Assembly: GCA_005281725.1 (NCBI GenBank)
Contig: SSBO01000008.1
Coordinates: 1,798,001-1,862,000, forward strand
DNA: 64,000 nucleotides
Origin: Wuchereria bancrofti
Lineage: Eukaryota; Nematoda; Chromadorea; Rhabditida; Onchocercidae
Direction: 5' to 3'
The position numbers were made by a program, and so were the translations under genes. Under the pieces are notes generated by a model. That model was given only the letters and a program-made list of their open reading frames with translations. It was not told the origin of the DNA and did not search any database. Shown here piece by piece: positions 12,513-25,069 of the stretch; position 1 is the first letter of the stretch; the number at the start of each line of letters is the position of its first letter.

Positions 12513-14187
12513 TTAAGTGCGAATATGGAGTGGATTAGATCTATCTTCAGCAGGGTTTTCCGATCTAGGAATACGAGTATCAAAGGATTCTGAGTCACAG
12601 TGTTTTATGCAAAACATCCTGCAAAATGCTAATTTCGTTCTGCGTTTTAGTAATGACCAAGTGACACCCATAACCAAGAACGAGATCACTGCATTTACTA
12701 CAACGATAATTCCCTGCATGCACATTACAGCCATCTGATATTTCGTTCGATTTCCGAAGCTCTGTAACTACTATTGCTAAAATATATGGCCCTGCGCTGG
12801 AAGAGATATCTTTCTTTTCCATCCAAAAGCACTTTTTTTATCGAGTGTATCATTAAATAAAAAAGTGACATTGATAAAAAAAAAAGGATAAGTACCAAAG
12901 CAGACATAGCGTAGTGTGAGATGACAGCAAAACAAATACCCATCCACCAGGTGTTCGTAGTACCCTTCTTATGACACCCATCCCAGAATAAGACTGTCCA
13001 GAAGACATGACACAATGTGACCATACATGCTGATATAGAATACGTTATCTGCAAAACTAGAAACCACTATATCAATTAAAATTAAAAATGAAATGTTTTC
13101 CGAATTTTTCACATTTATCTTCACATAAAAATCCGCTATGAATATCACCTAGCATCTCTTCCTCTTTTCTCCACTTCTGATCCATAACGCTTCGAGGCCA
13201 TTTAGTATTGTTATGGATGACAAATTTTTTTTAGGAAAACATACAGGGAAATATTGGTCATTCGGTAGAAGTTTGACTGTGAAACGATCCGATACATACG
13301 GTACAGTAGCTGGTAAACCTACAGTACCATGACCCCAAAAATCAGCGATCACATTGATAACAAGAAATATAGCTGCCATCATGCCCATTCCTAAGCCACA
13401 CACTGTGGCCAAAATATGACGAGCATGTCGCAGAGAATGCATACCAGTTATTCGTTGACCAGCAGTTGACATGTGGTTCAGACCCCTGAAGAAGTACATT
13501 ATCTGAGGAGCAGTCTTCAGCAAGTGTTTTAATAAAATCAGTCCATATCTATTGTAAATGTGGTTCAATTTATATGTTAAATGTAGGATGGAAAGAGAAG
13601 AAAATTATCTGTGAAGATCAATAAGTGTAAATATAGGATGGATATTAAGATGTTTTATCTCTATATAAAAGAAAGTAGTAATCAAATAGGTGCTGTTTTT
13701 ATATGAAATTACCAGAATTATCACTTTTGTGCTTTTTTTAAAAGGATGAAATGAAGAAGTCTGGCTCCTTCCTGTAATGCAACTGAAATAGCTACTGCAA
13801 AAACCAGATGCTCCCTGAGAGGTACTATTGCAAACCATATACATGCTGATAGTAATAACGATAGGAGCCAAAAAAATGCACTGAAATTGAATGGAATGAA
13901 GAAAATATTAGAAAATGAGATAAGTACATTAACTGAAATGTAATCAAACAAACTGTTAGTCATCACGTAATGATAGAAATAAAAGACAAATACCAATATT
14001 TTAGATGAATTGACTTCTCTCACGCAAGATTTAACAACCATACAATTAACAATTATCGAAAACTTGAAACATACCCCAAAACAAACAGTATTATCCGCAA
14101 AGGATCGCTGGCAATTACCCGTCGGAAAATAACAACTGAAGGTGAAAATGCGATGAACAAATATCCAATACCCGCTAGTACCGCCAT
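12513..14187 (-). CDS. aph-1: APH-1, gamma-secretase subunit
   Basis: Complete five-exon gene: 14187-14075, 13880-13725, 13485-13245, 13048-12896, 12761-12513 (912 nt, 303 aa; C. elegans APH-1 is about 308). APH-1 is a seven-pass membrane scaffold that assembles with presenilin, nicastrin and PEN-2 to form gamma-secretase, the intramembrane protease that cleaves Notch receptors. Diagnostic blocks are ASDPLRIILFVLGAFFWLLS in TM1-2, LQEGARLLHFILLKKAQKGL, LRHARHILATVCGLGMG with the TM4 small-residue (GxxxG-type) face, CHVFWTVLFWDGCHKKG with the conserved TM5 His, and VISHYAMSAL with the TM6 His. The C-terminal tail is hydrophilic and divergent. The start ATG follows a TTCAG acceptor by seven bases. 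The gene lies about 0.9 kb downstream of tat-5 on the same strand, as I recall for C. elegans. Confidence 0.95.
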
Positions 14188-14200
14188 CCACGTCCTGAAT
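14188..14200 (-). other. Probable trans-splice acceptor of aph-1
   Basis: CTAATTCAG on the minus strand precedes GACGTGG and the aph-1 ATG; no upstream coding exon is visible. Confidence 0.5.
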
Positions 14201-15086
14201 TAGATTGCTCTAATTGAGCTTTCGCCACTGTTGGTAGTAAAATCCTGACAGAATTCATAAAACTTCATACTTTTAAAATTTATAACTAGTTCATTTTAAA
14301 ATTCATAACTAATTCATTGAGCAATAAAAAGATGAGCGTGTAAACATATGATGAATTCACCGCACATTTATGCAACGACAGTTTCCACAGTACTTGCACA
14401 TTTATCGACCCAGAAATATGACTCAGATTGATACATATTTCTCTCAGAATGAGTAAGAACTAAACAGTGGAAAAAAAAAATATTGAGTTTATCGAAGTTT
14501 TGACCTGGAAGAGCAATAAAGATATGATGTTAGTATATTTATTCGATATCAGTGAAATATTCTCAACTGATGACAGTGTTTATATAAAGGAAGAGTTTCT
14601 CGCTCAAACAATCATAGATATAATTCGCTGAAATTATTTATTCTCCACATTCAATAATCAAAGTATTGCACAATTCACCCAGGTAATGAGTGAGAACCGA
14701 GTTCATTAACACTTATTTGGACCAAACACATATATATATGGGATTCCCAACCAACAGTCCGACTCCCTTAACCGTTAAACAATCTGTCCATGCCTAACAA
14801 TGTTAAAACTATAAACAAATGAGAAATTTTGATAATAAAACAAATAAATATCACAATACTATATACACATCCATTTGGATAACATTAAATACTGTATACA
14901 TATTCTACCAATGAAGCAAAGAGATAACTGTCGTATGTCAGAACTGCCAATCAGTTGATTCTCTTTTCGGCGTTGTTTACATGTAAGTTTTTCACTTGTT
15001 GTACAGATGGAGTTCAATGTTTACATCTATTAAACGAAAGATAAAGTGACACACCGAAGAAACTTAACGATTCAAAATGCTTTCAC
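14201..15086. other. tat-5 / aph-1 intergenic spacer
   Basis: About 0.9 kb, AT-rich, between the tat-5 stop and the aph-1 start. It should hold the tat-5 3'UTR and either an aph-1 promoter or an operon spacer. No ORF or repeat of note. Confidence 0.6.
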
Positions 15087-18000
15087 CTAATTCACTTTAG
15101 CATAGGATGGAGGTGAAAACCTTCTTCTAAGTGCCTTGATGATATAAAGTGGAAAACATGAAACTGCTGTTATAGCTGTTGTCTTTGACAAAAAAATCCA
15201 TGTTGTAACAAACTGGCGGTCAAAGAAATTATCTAGTACAAGTAGGGATCCCGCATATAAGCTTAGCGAAAGGGCCTGAAAATAATAAATATAAGGAATT
15301 ATTAGTATCCGAAAACTGAAGTTCTCTGTTATCATTTGTTAGAAATCGAGCATACTTCAGAAGTCGACAGTTCAATTTTTAATCCTCATTGCAGCAAAAT
15401 GAACAAAAGATGAACTGAACTAAAATATTTTGTTTTGCTTGCAAGAAAACAAACATAAACCTGAGCGAGAAGCATGGCCCAATGCCAGGTATGTATGGTA
15501 AGTGCTACCATAATCAATTCAGTGACGATTAATGCGGTGAAACTGATAGATACAATATGAATGAAGTCGGAATCGAATACAAGCAATGCGCCATACATGA
15601 TTGCTGATCCTGAATACTGGTAAATAATTTATATACTGGTAAATAAATAATGCAGGTCTTTAGAGAAGGCATATCATTTCTTTCTTTAAAAATATCACCT
15701 TGATAAATACTTATAAGAATCCATATACAGAAAGTTTTGTAAGAAAGAGAGCGTCCTTTGCCAAGCTCTTTATAAAGTTCAGGATAAGTTAAAGCATTCA
15801 AAGCAGTAACATCTCGATCGACTACCAGCGAAAATACCGGTAGCATTGTATACACGGTCGAATATCTGCAAATGGCATTACCTTAAACAATAGTAAACTG
15901 ATAAAAGTTTACACCAATAGAATAATCAGCATTACTGACGACAGCAAGAAAAATTTATCGTACCAAAAAGGCAAAAAAAGTAGAAGAAAAAAAAAAAACA
16001 ATACCGCAACATCTTGAAGGTTGTGCAAGGTATTTTATTACAAAAAGATTACTAAAAATCGGCATCTAAAAGTACAGATAAATCGAACTGATATTATAAA
16101 ACTAAGAAAATAAGAAATAAACTCACGCAACCATAAGTACACCTTGATACAATGAAACAGAGGCAAAATAAAATACGCAAGAGAAAATGGCCTGCATAAT
16201 CGATATAATGAGACCTGGAAAAACAGCTACTTTAAGAACTCAGTGACAAGAAAAATATAAACAGTACTAGGATTTACCTCTATGCATGACGAATTGAGAG
16301 AGTGCACAGGAACGCTTATAACAATAACGTCCATGAACAAGCAATAAGCGGCAGATATGAGCAAACTGAGGGATAGAAAAGTCAGCTGCCAAAGATGCTT
16401 GCTTCCCTAAAAATAAGCATATATTGAAAAACGAGGAAAAATATGAGATGAAAGAAACAGAAATGCGCAATTGACATTGTCGTAACAAGTGTCTTGACAC
16501 GAACGCTAACATTACTTTACATTCATGTTTCATTTTTTATTTTAACAAAAATTATTTTTATTGGAGATCCGCAGCCTACTAGATAGTCCACTTGTTTCTT
16601 GGCTATGGGAATTTATGATTAGAAAGGTTGCAAATCTTCATCCTCACCCTTTAATCACTTTTTATTTGGAAACTTATTACAGAATATTTCACGGAACTTA
16701 CTTGAAATTAAAATGATTTTATTCAATAACTACTGCAGTAGTCATTCTCAAAAATAAGTAAGATATACAATTTGTATGATGTAGAAACCCATTAGCCTAG
16801 CTAATCTCTCTAGTTCTATGCTTTCAATATTCAGAGACCTTCATGAGCGTCAATTCCAATCCCAGCATGTGCTGCTTGAATCATAGACACATCATTACCA
16901 CCATCGCCAATAGCAGCCACTCGTAAAGGGGAACGATACTTCCGAAGCAAATTTACCAGTTGAGCTTTCTGCTCTGGTGAACACCTACAGCATACTACAG
17001 CCGTGCAACCACAAACCTGAACTTATTTGACAAATTATGCATATTAGGTAGACTGAACCACCAAAAAAACCAAAACAACAACTCCATCGATCTTATTCAT
17101 TATATAATACTCTAATAAGAATATTTCGAATAAAAAATGAATTTGAGACAATCATATTTTACTGTTTCCTTGTTCCAACACATTTTTTAAGAGGAAAAAT
17201 AGAATGATGCCGTAAAATCCTCTTTAAGAAAACACTATAAACTAACAAAAAACTGAAAAGAGAAAGTAAAAAAGAAGGAACGTACAAGTTCCGCCACTTC
17301 AGCCTCATAATACTGCAAGCATACGTTGAGGGCAGATCCAGAAAGAACTAATGCTACATCGTTTTTCCTGCAAGTGATTTGATAAAACCATGAACAGAGA
17401 TGAATATAATAGTGATTCCCCTTTCTGATCATCCTAGAAAATGAATATCAAAGACCTTCTCAAGGCGTTTAGTTCGTTATGGGCATCTATTCTAGTCTGT
17501 ACTTGTCCGAATATATGGACATTATCTGTCTTGGAAAAAAGTCCAGATGACTTTGCAATACAAATCGCAGTCTCCAGTTTATCTCCAGTTAACATCCAAA
17601 TTTTGATCCCTGCATTTCGAAGCAGCTCCAACGATGTCGTCACTTGGTCCTATAAAATGAACCAAGCTTACTATTGATCATTTTTTTATTTTTTAAATGT
17701 GATACATATGTTTTATCAAATCTAATTAGTGTTATATGCTAAATATATGCAGTTTTCCTCAAACTATTAAAGGTGATATTGAGAAGAAAAAAAGACATAT
17801 GTGTCCCATATAAATTATCTAGAGTTGGAAGACCACTTAAATAAAAATTCATTGATTAACTAACTAATCAAGCAACTAAACATTGTTCTGTCAAATGAAC
17901 CAGCATCACATAGCTGAGATTAGTGTACTTCACAATCACTATATGATTACTAAGCCACCAGTGAAAAGCTGATCCAACAATACCTGTAATCTATCTTCGA

Positions 18001-21000
18001 CACCAGTCAAACAAATTAGCTGCAAATCGGTCTCTAAACGTCTTAACACTGCAGCCATATGCTCACTTCGATCAATCACCGTCATCTTGGCCTGATGATA
18101 GTGCTTTTCGAAATCGGCGAGCTGTTCCATCGACAAAAATTTCTTCGCAACTACCAAAGTACGCAATCCTGCAAAGGATTTATAAACAAACTATCATTCT
18201 ATAGAACTGACAAGAATAAACCTTCTCTCGCCATGTTGCTGCATTCTTCTTCCAACCAATCGTTATACTGAACCATTCCAGCCATTACCGTATCTGCACC
18301 TTTCATCAACAAACTAATCTCATCACTCGTTTCGTCCTAAATATTTAAGTGTAATGGTCATCAATAAAACGAAGAAATGTTTGTACTTGCGCAATGTCTC
18401 AAATGATATTGAAGATTACAACTGTTACCAGACAATAACCAACCTTGACGATGATTCCCATTCGTTTTGTTTCTGATGTGAATGGAAATAAGTGAAGGAT
18501 TTGGAAACTTTTTGTTTGACCATTTGAAAGCTGCAGCTGCATTGAAGTTAGATCACGTTGTGCTAGTCGCACGCCCACTTGTTCCGTCCATCGAACCAGT
18601 GCAACCTGTAACACTTTTCCTTCATACCGATATAGTTTCATGCCTAAGATTGTACTGAACACCGAAAACAGAACCTCATCAGGACTGGCGGCCTGGTAAC
18701 TAATCTGACCATTTTCTTCTGTTGGTGTTACATTGTGACAAAGCGCAATAGCTTCCACTGCCGTTTGCAACTTACTGGAAAATGAGTGACGACCAAGCTT
18801 CCCAGAATAAGCTGATAACACATGTCGAGAAACATCCTGAAAAATCAAAGATGAACTTTGTTCATAATCGATCTTTAGTTCTATCAAAAACATCAGCAGA
18901 GATACCTCAAAAGCATCGCTGCTAAAGGCCACTGTTCCTAGGTGAATCTTCTTGAAGCGCATTTCATTCATTGTTAATGTTCCCGTTTTGTCAGATAATA
19001 GGAATGAAATTCGGCCCAATTCTTCAGGAATGGTACTACTGCGTACAACAGTATCTATAAATTTGGAACAATAAGAAACCGGCTTTATTAAAGCAAAAAA
19101 GAAGATAAATAAATGTGATGACCTTTGATGTGACGGTCTCTTCCGATTTGCCATGAATAAAAGAGCTTAGCCATATCCAAGTTGACACGCAGTGATATCG
19201 GGATTATATATGAGAATAATAAAATGAATCTCATCAAGTATCGGTACCTAAAACAGATTATCTCAACAGTTGTATAACAATAAGATATAAATTTTGATCA
19301 ATAGAAATGATTACAGAATAGGTACCAGTTTTTATCTAATCCCTTCATGGCGACCATAACAGAAGCTAGCACGACCACAAATAGAAATAATATCTTCGTT
19401 AAATTATTAACCTAAAATCAAAAGAAAAGATCGCAACATACTTCTAATTATAAATTTACAAATTTGAAAAGGCCTTCGATTTAGTTCATTACTAAAATAC
19501 AGTTTAAGAACTAAACTGGTAAGAGTATGAGATTTAACCTCTATATCGAGCAATCCAACTTTACTTTCCGGCAAAGTGGTATTCATAACAGATCTGGTTT
19601 CGCGACCAGTGTATACAACAACACCCACTACACGACCACTAGCAAGAACCGTATTAGCCCAAAGAACATTTTCGACGTTTAACGATCCGTCCTGTGTTGA
19701 GTCTTCTGAACTTACCTGAAATTTTTGTAATATATCGTTTTCAAACAAAAAGAATACCTTCAACAAGTTCTATTCTAGACGGAGATGTGAACAAATTCAG
19801 ATCGAAAATTTTACTCAGTCAAGAGAGGTGCAAGCAACCATACCTTGAAAGTACCCACGAAGTCATGAATATCCTTTTGTGGTTTTTCTGCATAAATTTC
19901 CAAATTAAGATCGAATATGTCCTGAAATGATATGAGATTTCACACTAAACTAAGTAAAGGTATGGAGCATAAAGAAAGGTACCTGATCCGAGGCAAGATT
20001 TTGAGTAACGGGAACAGCAATCCGTAATTTCCAGTCAGTTTCACCATCTAATTGGTCAGTTCTAATAAAGGAGGCGCCTGATTTTTCAGTAGTTCGCAAG
20101 AGCACTACATCTGCAGGTACACGCTTATCCTTCTGTATAATAAGCAAATCACCAACTTTGATATTCCTGCAACAGTAAGACTCGATTCCTGTTAAACAAA
20201 ATTTTAAATCCTTTCTAGCGTCATAGCTGGGTATGAAAAAAAAAAAGTGATAGACACAAAAAAGTGACTTACGAGCTTGATATATAGTCAATGCCTTGCG
20301 ATGTTAGCTTTTCATACTTTTCACTATTCAGTTCCCGATCTCTCAAGAATCGAACAAAATCATCCATAGCTTCGCGAATCAGTGTTACAGTTAGCACAAA
20401 ACCCTACAAACTGGACAGTTAGTCTTTGGTATTATTTAATGAATGAAAAATTCTTACCAGTGGTCCCCAATAAGTGATAGGTGCTCCAATTTGAATTGCT
20501 GGAATAAACTGACTGCAAGCCATTAGCAGAAAGTAAAGATTCAGGAAGAACTTGAACTGTTGAAAAAGTACCTATAAAACTATTTATGAATGTAGGGAAA
20601 ATCTGAAATACTACATATGTTGTAATATTTATAAATGTCTAACCAGAGGGACAAACGTGAACATGTTGTATTTTTGATTACACACTGTATTGGGAGGAAA
20701 TGAATGCGCAGAACCCAGTACTGGTCCATGACCAACTCTTATTGTTCGAGAATGCAATGTACGTCGTCGGCGGAGAAAATTCCAACAACACCTGAAGCCA
20801 TAGCAATATTGGAAACATTGTTTATTATGATGAAAACTTCACGTCTATAGCAAATTTCTCTTTCATTTCTAAATATAAATATGAGCTATAGAAATAAGGT
20901 GGCACGATTTATAGTTCAAGCTTTCGAAGAAAAAAGAAAAAAAAATTATAATCTTACTATGACAATAAGTGAAAACATAAAATTTTATGAAAATCAAAAA

Positions 21001-21231
21001 TTCATATTTGCATCTGTGTAAGATATATGTTTGCATAAAGATAAACCTAAACATGATGGTGTCGAAAAATCCGGCGAAATGATTTATTGTGGAGGACGTT
21101 TGTGTACTTGCTAGAGGCAACAGAAAAATGTCGTCCCTGCTAGTACTGGCAACCGATTCGCTCATCAGTGGCTGAGACTCCTCGAATCGTATTTTCGTTT
21201 CCGCTACTCCAACTTCACGACTATAGCGCAT
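15087..21231 (-). CDS. tat-5: TAT-5 / ATP9-type P4-ATPase (phospholipid flippase)
   Basis: Complete P4-ATPase of the Neo1/ATP9A/B/TAT-5 clade, 1058 aa (human ATP9A about 1047). Exons: 21231-21047, 20791-20644, 20571-20458, 20403-20273, 20166-19983, 19921-19844, 19715-19539, 19411-19326, 19247-19123, 19054-18906, 18836-18675, 18605-18444, 18336-18222, 18168-17984, 17649-17456, 17367-17286, 17016-16839, 16406-16278, 16214-16127, 15865-15699, 15609-15461, 15275-15087. Visible motifs are [16 protein letters not shown] before TM1, the actuator [24 protein letters not shown] in TM4, the phosphorylated Asp in [11 protein letters not shown] (about residue 431), [37 protein letters not shown], and the hinge [13 protein letters not shown]. 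The C terminus [13 protein letters not shown] matches ATP9. TAT-5 keeps phosphatidylethanolamine in the inner plasma-membrane leaflet and restrains extracellular-vesicle budding in C. elegans embryos. The clade is thought not to need a CDC50 partner. An in-frame TAG just upstream fixes the start. Confidence 0.97.
18606..18674 (-). other. 69-nt stop-free intron inside the tat-5 nucleotide-binding domain
   Basis: The conserved string [15 protein letters not shown] is interrupted by 69 nt that begin GTTCTG and end TTACAG. Its length is a multiple of three and it has no stop, so an ORF reads straight through it. Alignment to ATP9 family members argues it is removed as an intron; retained, it would add 23 residues. 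Confidence 0.75.
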
Positions 21232-21635
21232 CCACTATGCCGCAATATTATTTTTTACTTATAGCACTTGCACTTCGAACTTCTTCCAGTAAATGTCAAT
21301 TACCAAAGAAGGAAGGATAATATGCTAGAAAAATTAAAATTATCATATTTAATGCCAACCTTATTCCTTCACTTTCTTTTTTTCTTTTTTTTCATCTTCG
21401 ATATTCATCTATGTTTAATTGATTGTTTAAAATTTTTTAATCTATACTAAATCTGAAAATTAATTATCAAGTAAACATTCAACAACAGTAGACACCGTCA
21501 ATAACACTGAGAGAGTATGAGACAATGATTCATTTGAAACCAAGCTCAACATGCAAACATTCACAATGAAAAGGATATTATTTTCGGAGTTAACATTCCA
21601 AGTAGTTTCATCCTACTTTTCTCTTCTAACCAGAC

Positions 21636-21679
21636 TTTCTCTCTCTCTCTCTCTCCTTCTCTCTCCCTCTCTCTCTCTC
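21636..21679. repeat. (TC)n pyrimidine tract
   Basis: An interrupted CT microsatellite of about 44 bases about 400 bp upstream of the tat-5 start codon, ending in CTCTCAG. Confidence 0.9.
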
Positions 21680-24657
21680 AGTAATAATTGACTGAACCAT
21701 TTTTAAACATTATCAATTTTTACCTGAACATCATCAATAGTTTTAGAAATATTTTGATTCCTTGTTCAATAATATTAACTGAGCATTAATCAGAAAAAAT
21801 AAAGGATGAATTAATGAGGAAAAAACAAGAAATGCAATCAAAAAAAAAAACAAAGCCGAAAAGTCTAGGAAAATTAAACTGAAGCGGTATTGAGTGTTAA
21901 AAATTAATTTAATAGTTAAAAATCTAAATAACTTATGAAAAGTGAACACATTAAAATGTTGATTGATAAGTAATTGTTATTGTTCATCTTTTTTATTAAA
22001 AAAAAAAAAAAAAATATTTTTAGGAATAAATAATTGTTTAATGTTCATTTACCAAAAAAAAAAAGTAAGAAAAAGGTAAACTGTACGAGTAATTGTATTC
22101 ATTAGCAGTAAGTAGTAAGACATACTTTTGCAATCAAAAACTTCTCTCGAAATTTCTTCATTGTAAATTTTTCATATTTATCAATTATCATCCATCATTT
22201 ATCATTTCATTTCATATATTTTAGTTACTTACTTATAGTAGAATGTCTTTATTTTACTAATATTTAGTCCCTTAAGTACTATTCATTTTAAACTACTCAA
22301 ATTTAAAAAAAAAAAAAAAATTTCTACCTCTGTTAACATAATTTTTTTATAATATCATTATTACAGCTCACATCATAGTCATATTATCATTCATGCGAAA
22401 TGGCAACCTTTTTTTATGCATATTACATCATTTAAATCACATCACGAAAACTAACTTTCATTTTTCTGTTGCATTACTGTTGTAACGAATTACCCATGAA
22501 ATGGGCAGCAGAAATAGGCAACAGAAATGGAATTACAAGGCCTAAACACTTTGGTTGACCTTTTAACCTCACATCACTTTCCTTTACTACTATATGCTAA
22601 CAATATTTACTTATTAAAAACAAATGTCAACTTTCATCTCTGTTCAAGAAATTGAGCTCCTAAAAACATGTTCTATTAGCGTTGTTGTCAATTTCATCAT
22701 CCTTAAACTTGTTTCTTCTTTTTTTATTTTGATTCTCTCTGCATTATGACAATTCTCTCTTCTAAACTATATGATTTTTAGTCTACCTTCTAACTCACTA
22801 ATGTCAACTATTACTTCTTTCCTTTTTCTTTTTCTTTTTTCGTTTAATTCACTATTCGCTGTTTTGTTATTCTGTTTGATAATGTTTACTACTTCATTTA
22901 AATTCCATTAAATTCCTATTTATGCATTACTTCTCCATATATTTTAATCATAAATCTCCCCCTCCTCCATTTTATTCATTTTAATCATTAATTGATATCA
23001 TTATGCAATATTTATATGCAGGTAACAGACCAAGCATATATACAATTTATAGTTCTTGACTAGTCAGATGCATTCATAACAATTTAACGAGAAAAATTTA
23101 TTATATTCATGAATGAATCAGATTGTTTGCTTAATAAACAACAAGTTGAACTCGTTATCTTCACAGAGATATTCCGCTTGAATTGACAAATGTGGAAAAT
23201 CGTCCAAACCAGATGTCAAATTTTTTAAAACTTCAATTTTACTGCACGAATCATTCATTCCTCATCAACTCTAATCACCTGCCACTCATCACTTGGCATA
23301 ACTGACTCTTCAATAACAAAAGAATTGAAAGTAAATTATTTGATGAGAACATTCAAACAATCGTACTGCAAACTTTTGAATGCTTATTTTGAATGAATCA
23401 CATTAGCATCTATTTGACACTCTGCGATTCAATATCAAACTAAAAAAATATTGCATAATATACACAGAATCTTTTCACCAAACTAGCAAATATCCTCCTA
23501 TAAGTCTAGATAGTCTGGATGGAATTACAGGTTCCTTAGATTAAGGTTTAAATGATGACAATAAAATTGCAAAAACAATGATATCACCGTTTCACGCAAC
23601 TTAATTAAAGAACCACATTTCTTTAGTATTTGCTTGGCTAAATGTAAAAAAATCTTGCGTACGAAAGGTAAGTAAATACGGTTCAAGTCTCACTGCCCTC
23701 CCTCTCCAAAAATTCTCTGAAATGACAAACAATATTATATAATACTTTTATATCAAAACTCGTGTCAAAACAGTCGAAAATAAATAAAACGACGTAATAA
23801 CAATAATACATATCATTTCGAAAACAGCTCAATCAACATGAACAAAAAAGAAAAAAAAAAACATAAGAAAATATATTAATAAAGGATAATAGAATAGCAG
23901 TATTCCACGGTAGTAAGGATCATGAGAACAATCCACAGAAACATCATTAAACAGTACACGAACCGTGAGAACGATTCATGGAGAAGTAAAATTGTGTAGT
24001 CTTGACTAGTTCTAAATTTAAATATACTTGAAAACACTGAAGAATTTGTTTTGACATTCGCAGTGAAGTGAAGAAAAATCTTGAGACTTTTGCAATTAAA
24101 ATGTTTAAAATGGAATTTAAAACTGCTAGCCAGGCATCGTATAATACATAAGCAACAAAGTCGAAAAATAGGGAACTGCCATTGTCCACTTGAAACAAAA
24201 TTCTTTAAAAACAATATTTTCTTGAAATGTACGAAAACATGAAAGTTTGTGCATGTTGGTGGCAAAAAGGCATGCTTCAAGCACAAGAATAAACAAACGA
24301 AAAACAATAAGTTGTGCCCATCCGGGAAAAATATATGATAACCAAGAACAATGGGTAGAAATATTAAGCGTCAACGAGTATACGGAATAGGATATGAAAT
24401 CACTGAATGGTACTGATATACACATATAAAATCCGACATTACTATTACCACAAAAAATAGGAGATAAAAAAAAAACACCGCATACTATGCCGAATTTATT
24501 GTTTCGGCCGATCAAAGACAATGAAATGAACCATCGTGTATATATATACCGAACTAATAAACACAAGCGACAAACTACATTTGGAAATGACCATTCATAA
24601 AAACATTTTCAATAATCCCCGACAAACTGTTACGATAAAAGTCGAGGGTAAACCTGA

Positions 24658-24678
24658 AAAAAAAAAAAAAAAAAAAAA
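24658..24678. repeat. Poly(A) homopolymer
   Basis: About 20 consecutive A residues on the plus strand. No retroelement body or target-site duplication is seen next to it. Confidence 0.85.
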
Positions 24679-25069
24679 CGAAGGATGGAGCTGACAAAAG
24701 GGACACCTCCCTTTCTTGCCCCAACACGGTTTACAAACAGTCAGCATACTGAATTTAAATATTGCGCTATAACCTCAATCCAAACCTAAACCTCTCGCAT
24801 GTTATAAGTTTTGGCATCAAAAAATGGTAAAATCCCTCAACAGCCCTAATTTGAATTAGAAAATCAGACAATACAAATGAACATAAGGAACACCTAACAT
24901 GAAATTCAAAAAGCAATAAAAAGCAGTACCCGTCAAAACAACAATGAATACTTTCTTGAGCTCATTTTCCTGCTTCTAGAAATGATGACATAACGTCACA
25001 TTGTCTCAGAAGGCTACATTTCGGTAGGAGTAAGGGATGAGAAATCTCTGAAACGTCAGTGGAAAAAGT

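Larger units (their letters stand above)
21232..25069. other. Intergenic region between let-526 and tat-5
   Basis: About 3.8 kb of very AT-rich DNA with many homopolymer runs. It should hold the tat-5 promoter and the let-526 3'UTR. Overlapping hydrophobic minus-strand ORFs at 23876-24566 have no splice context or family motif and are probably untranslated. Confidence 0.55.

Noticed and set aside
23876..24566. Three overlapping hydrophobic minus-strand ORFs below let-526
   Set aside because: Phe/Leu/Ile-rich products typical of AT-rich noncoding DNA; no consistent single frame and no homology I recognise. Probably 3' flank of let-526.
24658..24678. Poly(A) run as a retrotransposon tail
   Set aside because: No reverse-transcribed body, target-site duplication or internal promoter beside it; simple homopolymer is sufficient.
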